Source: Dokdonella sp.
GTDB taxonomy: Bacteria > Pseudomonadota > Gammaproteobacteria > Xanthomonadales > Rhodanobacteraceae
Assembly: GCA_024707225.1 (NCBI GenBank)
Contig: JANQAE010000001.1
Location: 186,001 to 250,000, forward strand
Reading direction: 5' to 3'
DNA: 64,000 bases
The translations under genes were made by a program, and so were the position numbers. Shown here piece after piece: positions 46,161-56,291 of the stretch (positions are counted from its first letter, which is position 1; the number at the start of each line of letters is the position of its first letter). Under the pieces are notes generated by a model, which worked only from the letters and a program-made list of their open reading frames with translations, was not told the origin of the DNA and made no database searches.

Positions 46161-46277
46161 ATGACCTCGCTTCTCCATCTGCTGCTGGCCTCGGCGGGCG
46201 TGCTCGCCGGGTCCGGCCTCCTGTTCCTGCTGATCACCCGGCGCGTGCGCGCCGCGACGGACGTCCGCCATGACTGA
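46161..46277 (+). CDS. kdpF: K+-transporting ATPase small subunit KdpF
   Basis: 38 aa, too short for the ORF track. ATG 46161 with GAGGG eight bases upstream: MTSLLHLLLASAGVLAGSGL, then LFLLITRR and a short basic tail to TGA 46275-46277. One transmembrane helix, in the place where KdpF (29 aa in E. coli) always sits, directly before kdpA, with which it overlaps by eight bases (ATGACTGA). KdpF stabilises the KdpABC complex in the inner membrane. Identified mainly from position, size and hydrophobicity. Confidence 0.75.
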   Translation: MTSLLHLLLASAGVLAGSGLLFLLITRRVRAATDVRHD

Positions 46278-47970
46278 ATGCTTCCTCGTCTTCGCGCTCG
46301 CGATCGCACTGGGCTGGCCGCTCGGGCGCTACCTGGCCGCGGTGATGCGCGGCGCGCCGATGCGCGGCGACCGGCTGTTCGGCGCGGTCGAGCGTCCGCT
46401 GTACCGCCTGCTCGGCATCGATCCGGCGCAGGGCATGGGCTGGAAGGCCTATGCGGCCGCATTTCTCGCCAGCAATCTGCTCGTCGGCGCGCTGACCTGG
46501 ATCGTCTTCATGACGCAGGCCTGGCTGCCGCTCAACCCGAACGACGCGCCGAACCTGCGCTGGGATCTGGCGCTGCACACGATGGTCTCGTTCCTGACCA
46601 ATACCAACCAGCAGCACTACTCGGGCCAGGCGCAGCTGTCGCATCTGGCGCAGATGACCGGCATCGTCGGTCTGCAGGTGGTGACGCCGATGATGGGACT
46701 GGCGCTGCTCGCCGCCACGCTGCGCGGCCTGTTCGGCGGACGTGTCGCGGCCGGCGCCGCCGCACCCGGCGGCGAAGCCGACGTCGGCAACTACTGGGCC
46801 GACGTGATCCGGCCGACCGTGCGCGTGCTGCTGCCGCTGTGCCTCGTGGCGTCCCTGGCGCTGACCTGGCAGGGCGTGCCGTCGACGCTGCAGGGCGGCC
46901 CGGTCGCGGTGCCGATCGATGCCGCGGCCGGAATGCCGGCGCAGAAGATACCGGTCGGTCCGGTCGCGCCGATGGTCGCGGTCAAGCAGCTCGGCAGCAA
47001 CGGCGGCGGCTGGTACGGCCCCAATAGCGCGGTGCCGCTCGAGAATCCGACGCCGCTGTCGAACCTGCTCGAGATGCTCGCGATCGTCCTGATCCCGGTC
47101 GCGATCACGTTCATGGTCGGCGCGTTCACCGGACGCCGCCGGCTGACGGCCCTGGTCTTCGGCACGATGCTGACGATGTCGCTGGCCTCGGCGGGCGCGG
47201 CGCTGTGGTCGGAAAGCCTGTCCGGCACGTCCGGCGACGTCGCGCTGATGGAAGGCAAGGAAGTGCGCTTCGGCGCCGCGCCGTCGGCGCTGTGGGCGGC
47301 GGTGACGACGCAGACCTCCAACGGCTCGGTCGATGCGATGCACGACTCGATGGCGCCGCTGACCGGACTGGTCACGATCGCCGACATGCTGATCAACGCG
47401 ATCTGGGGCGGCATCGGCTGCGGCCTGCAGCAGTTCCTGGTCTATCTGCTGCTCGGCGTGTTCGTCGCAGGCCTGATGACCGGCCGCACGCCGGAGCTGT
47501 TCGGCCGCAAGATCGAGGCGCGCGAGGTGAAGCTGCTGGCCGCGCTGGTGCTGCTGCAGCCGCTGGTGCTGCTGGTCTTCACCGCGATCACGCTGGCGCT
47601 GCCGTCGATCGCCGGCACCTCCAATCCGTCGTTCCACGGCATCAGCCAGGTGTTCTACGAGTACACCTCGGCCTATGCGAACAACGGCTCGGGCTTCGAA
47701 GGCCTCGGCGACGCGACGCCCTGGTGGAACCTCAGCACGACCCTGGTCCTGCTGCTCGGCCGCTATCCGGCATTGATCGTGCCGCTGGCGATCGCCGCCT
47801 CGCTCGCGCGCAAGCGCGTCGCGCCGGAAGGTCCCGGCACGCTGCAGGTCGAAACCCCGACCTTCGCGCTGACGCTGATCGCCCTGGTGCTGATCCTGAC
47901 CCTGCTGCAATTCATGCCGGTGCTGGTGCTCGGCCCGATCGCCGATCACCTCGCCCTGCGCGCGCTCTGA
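46270..47970 (+). CDS. kdpA: K+-transporting ATPase subunit A (ion-selective channel subunit)
   Basis: 566 aa, the usual length, unbroken. KdpA binds and carries K+ through the inner membrane and is related to the KtrB/TrkH channels. All four selectivity-filter loops are visible: FLTNTNQQHYSG, QLGSNGGGWYGPNSAVPLENPTPLSN, TQTSNGSVDAMHDSMAPL and AYANNGSGFEGL. About ten hydrophobic helices separate them. It overlaps kdpF and is followed after ten bases by kdpB. Transcription is expected to be controlled by KdpDE, encoded downstream, under potassium limitation or salt stress. Confidence 0.97.
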   Translation: MTECFLVFALAIALGWPLGRYLAAVMRGAPMRGDRLFGAVERPLYRLLGIDPAQGMGWKAYAAAFLASNLLVGALTWIVFMTQAWLPLNPNDAPNLRWDLALHTMVSFLTNTNQQHYSGQAQLSHLAQMTGIVGLQVVTPMMGLALLAATLRGLFGGRVAAGAAAPGGEADVGNYWADVIRPTVRVLLPLCLVASLALTWQGVPSTLQGGPVAVPIDAAAGMPAQKIPVGPVAPMVAVKQLGSNGGGWYGPNSAVPLENPTPLSNLLEMLAIVLIPVAITFMVGAFTGRRRLTALVFGTMLTMSLASAGAALWSESLSGTSGDVALMEGKEVRFGAAPSALWAAVTTQTSNGSVDAMHDSMAPLTGLVTIADMLINAIWGGIGCGLQQFLVYLLLGVFVAGLMTGRTPELFGRKIEAREVKLLAALVLLQPLVLLVFTAITLALPSIAGTSNPSFHGISQVFYEYTSAYANNGSGFEGLGDATPWWNLSTTLVLLLGRYPALIVPLAIAASLARKRVAPEGPGTLQVETPTFALTLIALVLILTLLQFMPVLVLGPIADHLALRAL

Positions 47971-47980
47971 GACCCTCGAC

Positions 47981-50049
47981 ATGACCGCTACCCTCGCTTC
48001 TCCGCGCCATGCCGGCCGCGCGCCGGCCCTGCTCGACCGCGCCGGCTTCCGCGCCGCCGTCGTCGGCGCATTCGCCAAGCTGGCCCCGCAGCATGCGTTC
48101 AAGAATCCGGTCATGGCCGTGGTCTGGCTCGGCACGCTGCTGACCGCCGGCCTGACGCTGGCCGGCAAGGCGGCACCCGGCATCGGCTGGGCGGTGACCG
48201 TGCTGCTGCTGGTGACCGTGCTGTTCGCGAACTTCGCCGAGGCCGTCGCCGAGGCGCGCGCGGCCGCGGCCAGGCCGCCTCGCTGCGCCGTGCGCGCAAG
48301 GACCTGGTCGCGCGCCGCGTCGAGTCCGCGCACGGCGGTACCGAGCACCGCGTGCCCGCGACCGACCTGAAGCCCGGCGATCATGTCGTCGTCTCGGCCG
48401 GCGAGCAGGTCCCGGCCGACGGCGAGATCGTGCGCGGTCTGGCCACGATCAACGAGTCGGCCGTCACCGGCGAATCGGCGCCGGTGCTGCGCGAAGCCGG
48501 CACCGACCGCAGCGGCGTGATCGGCGGCACCCAGGTGCTGTCCGACGAGATCGTGATCCGGATCACCGCCGAGCCCGGCCACAGCTTCCTCGACCGCATG
48601 ATCGCGCTGGTCGAGGGCGCCAACCGGCAGAAGACGCCGAACGAGGTCGCGCTCGGCCTGCTGCTGCTGACGATGACGCTGACGTTCGTGATCGTCGTCG
48701 CGACGCTGCCGTTCATCGCCGGCTTCGTCGGAGCGAAGCTCGATCCGCTGCTGCTGATCGCGCTGCTGGTCTGTCTGATCCCGACCACGATCGGCGGCCT
48801 GCTGCCGGCGATCGGCATCGCCGGCATGAACCGCGCGCTGGCCGCCAACGTGCTGGCCAAGTCCGGCAAGGCGGTGGAGGTGGCCGGCGACGTCGACGTG
48901 CTGCTGCTCGACAAGACCGGCACGATCACCCACGGCGACCGCCAGGCCACGCGCTTCCATCCGCTGGCCGGCATCGATCGCGAACTGCTGCGCGATGCGG
49001 CGATGCTGGCGTCGCTGGCCGATCCGACGCCGGAAGGCAAGTCGATCGTGCGCCTGGCACGCGAGCAGGGTGCGCAGCCGGTGGAACCGCAGCAGGCGCG
49101 GTTCGTCGCATTCAGCGCGCAGACGCGCATGTCCGGCGTCGATCTCGGCGCCGATTCGGGCGCGACGCCGCGCCGGATCCGCAAGGGCGCCGCCGACGCG
49201 ATCGTTCGGCACGTGCAGGCGCTCGGCGGCGCGGCGCCGGTCGAACTCGCCGCGCGGGTCGAGCAGGTCGCGCGCAGCGGCGCGACGCCGCTGGTCGTCA
49301 GCGACGGCGGCCATGTGCTCGGCGTGGTGGAGCTGTCCGACGTGGTCAAGCACGGCATCAAGCACAAGTTCGCGCAGATGCGCGCGATGGGCATCCGCAC
49401 CGTCATGATCACCGGCGACAACCCGCTGACCGCCGCCGCGATCGCCGCCGAGGCCGGTGTCGACGACTACATCGCCGAGGCGCGGCCCGAGGACAAGCTG
49501 GCGCGGATCCGCCAGGAACAGGCCGGCGGCCGCCTGGTCGCGATGGTCGGCGACGGCACCAACGACGCGCCCGCGCTGGCGCAGGCCGACCTCGGCCTGG
49601 CGATGAACTCCGGCACGCAGGCCGCCAAGGAGGCCGGCAACATGGTCGACCTCGATTCCGATCCGGCCAAGCTGCTGGACGTGGTCGAGATCGGCAAGCA
49701 GCAGCTGATCACGCGCGGTGCGCTGACGACGTTCTCGCTCGCCAACGACGTCTCGAAGTACTTCGCGATCCTGCCGGCGCTGTTCGCGGCCGCCATTCCC
49801 TCGATGGGCGCGCTGAACGTCATGCAGCTGTCCAGTCCCACCCATGCCGTGCTCGCGGCGCTGATCTTCAACGCGATCATCATTCCGCTGCTGATCCCGC
49901 TGGCGCTGCGCGGCGTGCGCTTCCGCCCGGCCGGCGCCACCGCGCTGCTGCGCCGGAACATGCTGGTCTACGGCGTCGGCGGCGTGCTGCTGCCGTTCGT
50001 CGCGATCAAGCTGATCGACCTGCTGCTGACCGCCGTCAGCGGCGCCTGA
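47981..50049 (+). CDS. kdpB: K+-transporting P-type ATPase subunit B (frameshift near 48262)
   Basis: Catalytic P-type ATPase that phosphorylates itself with ATP to drive K+ uptake. ATG 47981. The N-terminus up to [20 protein letters not shown] is in one frame; the rest, from [22 protein letters not shown] onward, is in another, so an indel in the GC-rich run 48255-48270 splits the gene. All key motifs survive: the actuator-domain loop [12 protein letters not shown], the phosphorylation site [10 protein letters not shown] (Asp near residue 310), the KGAADA nucleotide loop, and the hinge [20 protein letters not shown]. Length after repair is about 689 aa, as in E. coli. Loss of kdpB with all partners intact would be odd, so a sequence error is likely. 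Confidence 0.93.
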
Positions 50050-50051
50050 GG

Positions 50052-50662
50052 ATGCCCATGAACACCTCCGCTGCGAACCCGAATCTCTGGCGCGCCTCGC
50101 TGGCGCTGGCACTGATCACGCTGCTCGGCTTCGGCCTGTCGTACTCGCTGCTCGCGACCGGCGCCGGCCGCCTGCTGTTTCCGGTGCAGGCGGCCGGCAG
50201 CCTGCTCGAGCGCGACGGCCGCGTGATCGGCTCGGCCCTGGTCGCGCAGCCGTTCGCCGACGATCGCTATTTCCGGCCGCGTCCCTCGGCCGCGAACTAC
50301 GACGCGATGGCGCTGAGCGGCAGCAACCAGGCACGCACGAACCCGGACCTGCGCGCACGCATCGACGCGGCGCGCGCCGCCGTCGCGGCGCGCGAAGGCG
50401 TGACACCCGCGGACGTGCCCGGCGACCTGCTCACCGCCTCGGGCAGCGGCATCGACCCGCACCTGTCGCCGGCCGCGGTGCGGATCCAGATCGCGCGCGT
50501 CGCGCGGGCGCGAGGATGGCCGGTCGCCGAGGTCGAGCGCCTGGTCGCCGCGCAGCTCGAGGCGCCGCAGGGGGGATGCTGGGGGCGCCGCGCATCAACG
50601 TGCTGGCGCTGAACCTGGCGCTCGACGCGCAGGCACGCCGGCCGGCAGCAGGCGCACAATAG
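50052..50662 (+). CDS. kdpC: K+-transporting ATPase subunit C (frameshift in G run at 50570-50575)
   Basis: ATG 50052, two bases after the kdpB stop. One N-terminal membrane anchor (LWRASLALALITLLGFGLSYSLL), then the family blocks LLFPVQAAGSLLERDG, GSALVAQPFADDRYFRPRPSAANYDAMALSGSNQARTNP, VTPADVPGDLLTASGSGIDPHLSPAAVRIQIARVARARG. The frame fails in a run of six G; one more G gives QGGMLGAPRINVLALNLALDAQ and a stop at 50660-50662, the normal C-terminus. KdpC stabilises the complex and raises ATP affinity. It is directly followed by kdpD (four-base gap). Confidence 0.93.
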
Positions 50663-50666
50663 CGCC

Positions 50667-53314
50667 ATGACCGTCCCGCGCGAGCGCCAGGCCGATGCCC
50701 TGATCGACCACCTGCAGCGCGAGCGCGGCGGCCGGCTGACGATCTTCCTCGGCGCCGCGCCCGGCGTCGGCAAGACCTATACGATGCCTCGCGCGCGCGC
50801 GAGCTGCGCCGGCAGGGCCGCGACGTGGTCGTCGGCCTCGTCGAGACGCACGGTCGCGGCGAGACCGCGGCACTGACCGAAGGCCTGGAGATCGTGCCGC
50901 GCCGGCGCGTCGCCCATCAGGGCCGCTGGCTCGACGAGATGGATCTGGATGCGCTGCTGGCGCGGCGGCCGCAGATCGCGCTGGTCGACGAGCTGGCGCA
51001 TCGCAACGCGCCGGGCAGCCGCCACGAGCGCCGCTGGCAGGACGTGATCGAGCTGCTCGACGCCGGCATCGACGTCCACACGACGATCAACATCCAGCAC
51101 CTGGAAAGCCTCAACGACGTCGTCCATCGCATCACCGGCGTGCGCGTCGGCGAGACCGTGCCCGACGTCGTGTTCGACCGCCTGCGCGACATCGTGCTGG
51201 TCGACCTGCCGCCGCGCGAGCTGATCGAGCGCCTGCATCAGGGCAAGGTCTACCTGCCCGAGCAGGCGGCGCAGGCGCTGCAGGCGTTCTTCTCGCCGTC
51301 GAACCTGATCGCGCTGCGCGAGCTGGCGATGCAGACCGCGGCCGATCGCGTCGACAGCGATCTGCGCGAGGACCAGGCCGCGCGCGGACTGCCCGGCCTG
51401 CGGCTGCGGCGGCGCGTGCTGGTCGCGATCGACGGCCTGGGCCAGTCGGAGTACCTGGTGCGCGTGGGACGGCGCATCGCCGAGCGCCGCGACGCGCCGT
51501 GGAGCGTGGTGACGGTGCAGGCGGCTGATGCGGTCGACGCGACGCGCCAGCGCGAGATCGACCAGGCGTTCGCGCTGGCGCGCAGGCTCGGCGCGGACAC
51601 CGAGATCCTGCACGGCGCGCGCATCGCCGACGCGCTGCTCGACCACGCCGCGCAGAACGGCGCCTCGACCGTGGTGCTGGGGCGCACGCGCGAGCGGCCG
51701 GTCGCGCGCATGTTCAATCGCACGCTGACGCAGCAGATCCTGCAGCGCGGCGCGCACTACGAGCTGGTCATCATCAGCACGCCCGAGGCGCGCGCCCGCG
51801 CCCGGCGCGCCGCGGCCGGCCCGCACCGCTGGTGGTCGCCCGGCGACGTCGGCTTCGCCGCACTGGCCTCGCTGCTGGCGGCCGGCGTCGCCTGGGTGGC
51901 CGAGCGCTGGCTGGGTCTGGAAGACCTGTCGATGGTGTTCATCGTCGCGGTCGTGCTGGTCGCGGCGCGCACGCGCATGAGCGCCGCCGTGGTCGCCGCG
52001 GTGCTCGGCTTCCTCGCGTACAACTACTTCTTCATCGAGCCGCGCTTCACGCTGAACATCGGCGCGCGCCAGGGCGTGGTCACGGTCGTGCTGTTCCTGG
52101 TCGCGGCGCTGGTCGCCGGCCGCCTGGCCTCGCGCCTGCGCATGCAGGTGGTCGCGCTGCGCGCGGCCAATGCGCAGGCCACCGCGCTGCAGGCGCTCGG
52201 GCGCGAGCTGGCCGGCGCGGCCGACCTCGGGCAGGTGCTGGCGGCCGGCCGCAAGGCGCTGGCGCGCGCGCTGACGGCCGAGGTCTGGCTGCGCGTGGAC
52301 GATCACGAGGAGCCGCCGGCGCTGCCGTTGTCGGAGATCGATCGCGCCGCCGCCGACTGGGCGCTGCAGCACGGCCAGGCGACCGGCCGCGACACCGATA
52401 CGCTGGCCGGCGCGGCCTACGCGTTCCTGCCGCTGCGCGGCGACCGCGGTGCGCTCGGCGTGCTCGGCCTGCGCTGGGACGCCAACGCGCCGCGGCTGCT
52501 GCCGGAACAGCGGCGGCTGGCCGAGGCGATGGCCGAGGACGTCGCGCAGGCCGTGCTGCGCACGCGCCTGGTTGCCGAGCTGGAAGACGCACGCGTCAGC
52601 GGCGAGACCGAGCGCCTGCGCTCGGCGCTGCTGTCGTCGGTATCGCACGACCTGCGCTCGCCGCTGGCGGCGATGATCGGATCGGCCAGCAGCCTGTCCT
52701 CGTACTGGGACGCGATCGGCGCCGAGGACCGGCGCAGCCTGCTCGAGACGATCCAGCACGAGGGCGAGCGGCTCGACCGCTACATCCAGAACCTGCTCGA
52801 CATGACGCGGCTCGGCCACAGCGGGCTGCAGCTCAACCGCGACTGGATCGGCGTCGACGAGCTGCTCGGCTCGGCGGTCGGCCGCCTGCAGCGCTATCAG
52901 CCGCAGGTGCGCGTGCAGACCACGGTGGCGCCGGACGTACCGCCGGTCTGGGTGCATCCGGCGCTGATCGAGCAGGCCGTGTTCAATGTGCTCGAGAACG
53001 CCGCGCGGTTCTCGCCGCCGGAGCAGGCGGTGGAGGTGGACGCCAGGCTGGCCGACGGCGCGCTGCGCATCGACGTGCGCGACCGCGGCCCCGGCATCCC
53101 GCAGGACGAGCGCGACCGCATCTTCGACATGTTCTACAGCGTCGAGCGCGGCGACCGCGGCGGGCCCGGCACCGGGCTGGGTCTGGCGATCTGCCGCGGC
53201 ATGGTCGGTGCGCACGGCGGCAGCGTGCAGGCGCTGCCGGGTCCGGATGGCCGCGGCACGCTGATCCGGATTACCCTGCCGCTGCTGACCCCCGCGCCGC
53301 AGGCACCGGCTTGA
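50667..53314 (+). CDS. kdpD: potassium sensor histidine kinase KdpD (frameshift near 50792)
   Basis: ATG 50667. About 882 aa after repair of one indel just past the Walker A region, in a CG-dinucleotide run (50780-50800). N-terminal KdpD domain with GAAPGVGKTY (about residues 29-38), VELAHRN-type block LVDELAHRNAPGSRHERRWQDV, then a USP-like domain (VLVAIDGLGQSEYLVRVGRRIAERRDAPW, STVVLGRTRERP). Four membrane helices (about 395-500; LAYNYFFIEPRFTL) are followed by a GAF-like segment, the HisKA box SSVSHDLRSPLAAMIGSASSL (His near 660) and the HATPase boxes NVLENAARFSP, DRGPGIP, GTGLGLAICRGMV. It senses low K+ or salt and phosphorylates KdpE; its TGA overlaps the kdpE start. Confidence 0.94.
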
Positions 53315-54039
53315 GCGATACCGACCCACCGTCCGCTTCCGCACCGCCCGCCCGCATCCTGGTGATCGACGACGAGCCGCAGATCCGGCGCTTCCTCGAC
53401 ATCAGCCTGCGTGCGCAGGGCTATGCGGTGGCGCTGGCCGGCAGCGGCCGCGCCGGACTGGCCGAACTGGCCGCGCACGGCGCCGACCTGGTCGTGCTCG
53501 ACATTGGCCTGCCGGACCTGGACGGCCACGGCGTGCTGCGCGAGCTGCGGCAGTGGTCGCAGGTGCCGGTGATCATGCTGACCGTGCGCGACGGCGAGGC
53601 CGAGAAGGTCGCCGCGCTCGACGGCGGCGCCAACGACTACGTGACCAAGCCGTTCGGCGTGCAGGAGCTGATGGCGCGCATCCGCAGCCTGCTGCGTGCG
53701 CGCATCGCCGCCAGCGAGGCGGCGATGCCGCTGTTCGACGACGGCCGTCTGCACGTGGATCTGGGCCGTCGCCAGGTCAGGCTGGACGGAAGGCTCGTCG
53801 TGCTGAGTCGCCGCGAGTTTGCGCTGCTCGCGCTGCTGCTGCAGCATCCCGGCCGCGTCGTCACGCAGCCGCAGCTGCTGCGCGAGCTGTGGGGCCCGGA
53901 CCACCAGGACGATACGCACTACCTGCGCATCCTGGTCGGCAAGCTGCGCCAGAAACTGGGCGACGACGCGACCGCGCCGCGCTACATCGCGACCGAACCC
54001 GGCGTGGGCCTGCGTTTCATCGCCGCGCCGAGGAGCTGA
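53311..54039 (+). CDS. kdpE: response regulator KdpE
   Basis: The start is a TTG at 53311 overlapping the kdpD stop (TTGA), giving MSDTDPPSASAPPARILVIDDEPQIRRFLD and 242 aa; the long ORF upstream in this frame is a shadow of kdpD. Receiver domain about 14-130 with the phospho-acceptor Asp64 in LVVLDIGLPDLDG, Thr in MLTVRDGE and Lys in YVTKPFG. OmpR-type winged helix about 145-240 (LSRREFALLALLLQHPGRVVTQPQLLRELWG, HYLRILVGKLRQKL, YIATEPGVGLRF). It activates kdpFABC when phosphorylated by KdpD. Translational coupling with kdpD is implied by the overlap. Confidence 0.95.
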   Translation: MSDTDPPSASAPPARILVIDDEPQIRRFLDISLRAQGYAVALAGSGRAGLAELAAHGADLVVLDIGLPDLDGHGVLRELRQWSQVPVIMLTVRDGEAEKVAALDGGANDYVTKPFGVQELMARIRSLLRARIAASEAAMPLFDDGRLHVDLGRRQVRLDGRLVVLSRREFALLALLLQHPGRVVTQPQLLRELWGPDHQDDTHYLRILVGKLRQKLGDDATAPRYIATEPGVGLRFIAAPRS

Positions 54040-54132
54040 TCCGGACGGTCGCGGCTGCCGCCGGCGATCGAAGCGACTCGCGTCGCAACACGGAGCGCGC
54101 GACGGTTCGGCCGCCGTCAAGCAGCCGCGTGC

Positions 54133-54402
54133 ATGATCGGCGCCGTGAACACGCCCGTGCCCGCCGCCGATCTCGTCGCCGCCCTCGATGCGCTCGAGCG
54201 CCGGCTGCCGCAGCTCGTCGCGGCACATCCGGATCCCGGTGCGTTCGCGTGCGTCTGGGGCGCGGAGGCCGATGCGATCCTCGCGCTGACGCGGCCGGCC
54301 GACGAGTCCTATGCCAACGGCCGGGTCGCGGCGATGCTCGCCGCGGTCGGCGTCGAGCCGGGCTTCGACCTGTGCGGGCCTGCGGCGCCGCCGGCGTCCT
54401 GA
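54133..54402 (+). CDS. small hypothetical protein, 89 aa
   Basis: ATG 54133. MIGAVNTPVPAADLVAALDALERRLPQLVAAHPDPGAFACVWGAEADAILALTRPADESYANGRVAAML... reads as a small helical cytosolic protein; no signal peptide or membrane helix. The C-terminus (GLCGP-like AAPPAS) is low complexity. No strong ribosome site precedes the ATG. No family recognised. It follows kdpE by 93 bases on the same strand and could be transcribed with it. Probably real because codon use matches its neighbours, but a spurious ORF cannot be excluded. Confidence 0.5.
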   Translation: MIGAVNTPVPAADLVAALDALERRLPQLVAAHPDPGAFACVWGAEADAILALTRPADESYANGRVAAMLAAVGVEPGFDLCGPAAPPAS

Positions 54403-54615
54403 GCGCGTCGACGGTGAGTGTGCGGTGGCGGCCGGGTGCGATGAAGGCCTGACTCAACCGATCGAACGCTGCATCGGCGTCCGCTCTCGATAGCGGCTCG
54501 AGGCCAAGCCGGACACGTCGATCGGCGCCGCCGCTGGCGATTGCGGGTCCGGCCGTGTACGGTCGTCGCGGCGGCCGGGCGATCGTTCCGGTCAGCGAAA
54601 CCGGAGGAGCGGTCG

Positions 54616-56154
54616 ATGCGGATCAGGGGTCTTCTCGTCGCGGGTGTGCTGGCCTGGACGCAGGCTTCCACGGGTGTGGCCCAGCCGGTGATCGAGCCGC
54701 CGCCCGCGCCGGCCGGCGCAGAAGCGGGTGCCACGACGCAGTCCGCGCGAACCGCGCTGCAAGTGGCGTTCGCGCAGTTGCGCGAGCGCGAGTTCGCGGC
54801 GGCCCGGCGCAGCTTCCAGGCGATCGTCGAGTCGCCGGGCTTCGATGCGCTCGACGAGAATCAGCAGTACGAAGTGCTGTCGCTGGCCGGCGGCCTGGCC
54901 CGCGATCTCGGCGATCCGGCGCATGCACATCCGCTGCTGGTCCGTGCCAGCGGCTATCCGCAGGCCGAGGGCGGTGTCTGGTATGCGCGGCTGAAGGCTT
55001 CGGCGGCCCTGGGGGACGATGCCGATGCGGCACGCTGCATCACGATGCTCGTGCGGCGCTGGCCGGCGATCATGCGCGAGCTCGACGAGCGTGCCATTCA
55101 ACGGCTCGCGACACGACTGGAGCAGCAGGCTGCCGCGGCCAATGAGCGCCGCGAGCTGCTGGACGCATTGTTCGATACCGGTTTCACCGTCGGCGGCGAA
55201 CCGCCCGACGCGCTCTGGTTGTCGCTGGTGCGTCTGGCGCTCGAGCAGGATCACGTGGCGCGCGCCCGTGCCGTGGCACGCAAGATCGGATCGCCGAGTT
55301 CGATTCTCGCCATGCACGTCGATCGGAGGTTTGATCGCGTCGTCGACTCAGCGGAGCGATTCCAGCTTCGCGCTGCCGTGGAGGCCGACATCGAGCGGAT
55401 ACGTGCTCTCGTCGAATCGGAACCGACTCGGCTGAGTCATCGGGTGATGTTGCAGCGACGGCTGCTCGACGACGGTCGCGACGCCGCTGCACTGGCCGAC
55501 GTCGATGCAGTGATCGCGCTCGTTACGGAAGCCGAGGGGGCGAGGTACTACGTCGATTTCGACGACGAGTATCCGTGGGTACTCGATCAGCGTGCCGAGG
55601 CGCTGTGGGGGCTGGACCGATGGGAGGAGGCGATCGTCCAGCTACGCCGGGCGGCAAAGCGACCGGAAGAAGGCGGCATGAACGTCAGTCAGGCGCTCAA
55701 TCTGGGTTGGTACTACGCCGATCTCGGTGAGGCCGACAAAGCGCTCGAGGCAGTCGAGGATCTCGGCGAAACGAGTCCGTACGGTCGCATGCGACTGGAG
55801 ATGCTGTACCTGATGGTGGCGGTACAGCGTGAGGACGCTTCCGCAGTGGAGCGGCATCTGGCCTTCATGCGCGATCACCGCGAAGACGCCATCGCAACCT
55901 ATCAGCTGGCCCTGACGCATGCGGGTCGTGTCGACGAGGCAGCCGCAGTGCTGATCGAGCGGCTGCGCAATCCCGAGTGGCGTTCGGACGCGCTGATCGA
56001 AGTGCAGCCTTCCAAGGCTGTGGAGAAGCCGCCGAGCAGGGCCGCGCGCGACAAGCGCAGCAAAGCGGTGATCGCCCGGCCCGACGTGCAGGCGGTGATC
56101 GCCGAGGTGGGCTACCTGCGTCCGCCGAGCACGACGGCTGCACCGGCTTCGTGA
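54616..56154 (+). CDS. exported helical (TPR-like) protein of unknown function
   Basis: 512 aa from ATG 54616, preceded by GGAGGAG; the ORF-track start at 54541 is upstream of that site. Signal peptide MRIRGLLVAGVLAWTQASTGVAQ. The rest is a chain of amphipathic helices with TPR-like spacing (ALQVAFAQLREREFAAARRSFQAIVES; QRAEALWGLDRWEEAIVQLRRAAKRPEEG; NLGWYYADLGEADKALEAVEDLG) and a basic C-terminal tail (KPPSRAARDKRSKAV). Composition is less GC-extreme in the middle. Resembles periplasmic tetratricopeptide proteins linked to envelope assembly or polysaccharide export; no partner gene is adjacent. Function unknown. Confidence 0.75.
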   Translation: MRIRGLLVAGVLAWTQASTGVAQPVIEPPPAPAGAEAGATTQSARTALQVAFAQLREREFAAARRSFQAIVESPGFDALDENQQYEVLSLAGGLARDLGDPAHAHPLLVRASGYPQAEGGVWYARLKASAALGDDADAARCITMLVRRWPAIMRELDERAIQRLATRLEQQAAAANERRELLDALFDTGFTVGGEPPDALWLSLVRLALEQDHVARARAVARKIGSPSSILAMHVDRRFDRVVDSAERFQLRAAVEADIERIRALVESEPTRLSHRVMLQRRLLDDGRDAAALADVDAVIALVTEAEGARYYVDFDDEYPWVLDQRAEALWGLDRWEEAIVQLRRAAKRPEEGGMNVSQALNLGWYYADLGEADKALEAVEDLGETSPYGRMRLEMLYLMVAVQREDASAVERHLAFMRDHREDAIATYQLALTHAGRVDEAAAVLIERLRNPEWRSDALIEVQPSKAVEKPPSRAARDKRSKAVIARPDVQAVIAEVGYLRPPSTTAAPAS

Positions 56155-56291
56155 TAAACCCTTCGCTGGATCGCCGATTCGCAGCGCCTGGCCAATGGAT
56201 CGCCTGCGCCGTGTTCCCGTCGCGTTAGGCGCGGCTATCCGAGGCGTAACAGGCTCGGCTTCGAGGTGGATGCGACTGGCCGGTTGCGCGA

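Noticed and set aside
46234-50112. 1292-aa minus-strand ORF antisense to kdpABC
   Set aside because: His/Arg/Gln/Asp-rich translation without domains; an antisense shadow caused by very high GC at third codon positions of the kdp genes.
53311-53314. Later ATG as kdpE start
   Set aside because: The receiver domain begins about 14 residues after the TTG, and no ATG lies before it in frame; TTGA coupling with kdpD is typical.
50777-53344. 855-aa minus-strand ORF antisense to kdpD
   Set aside because: Same cause; no start context or motif, and it covers a well-supported kdpD.
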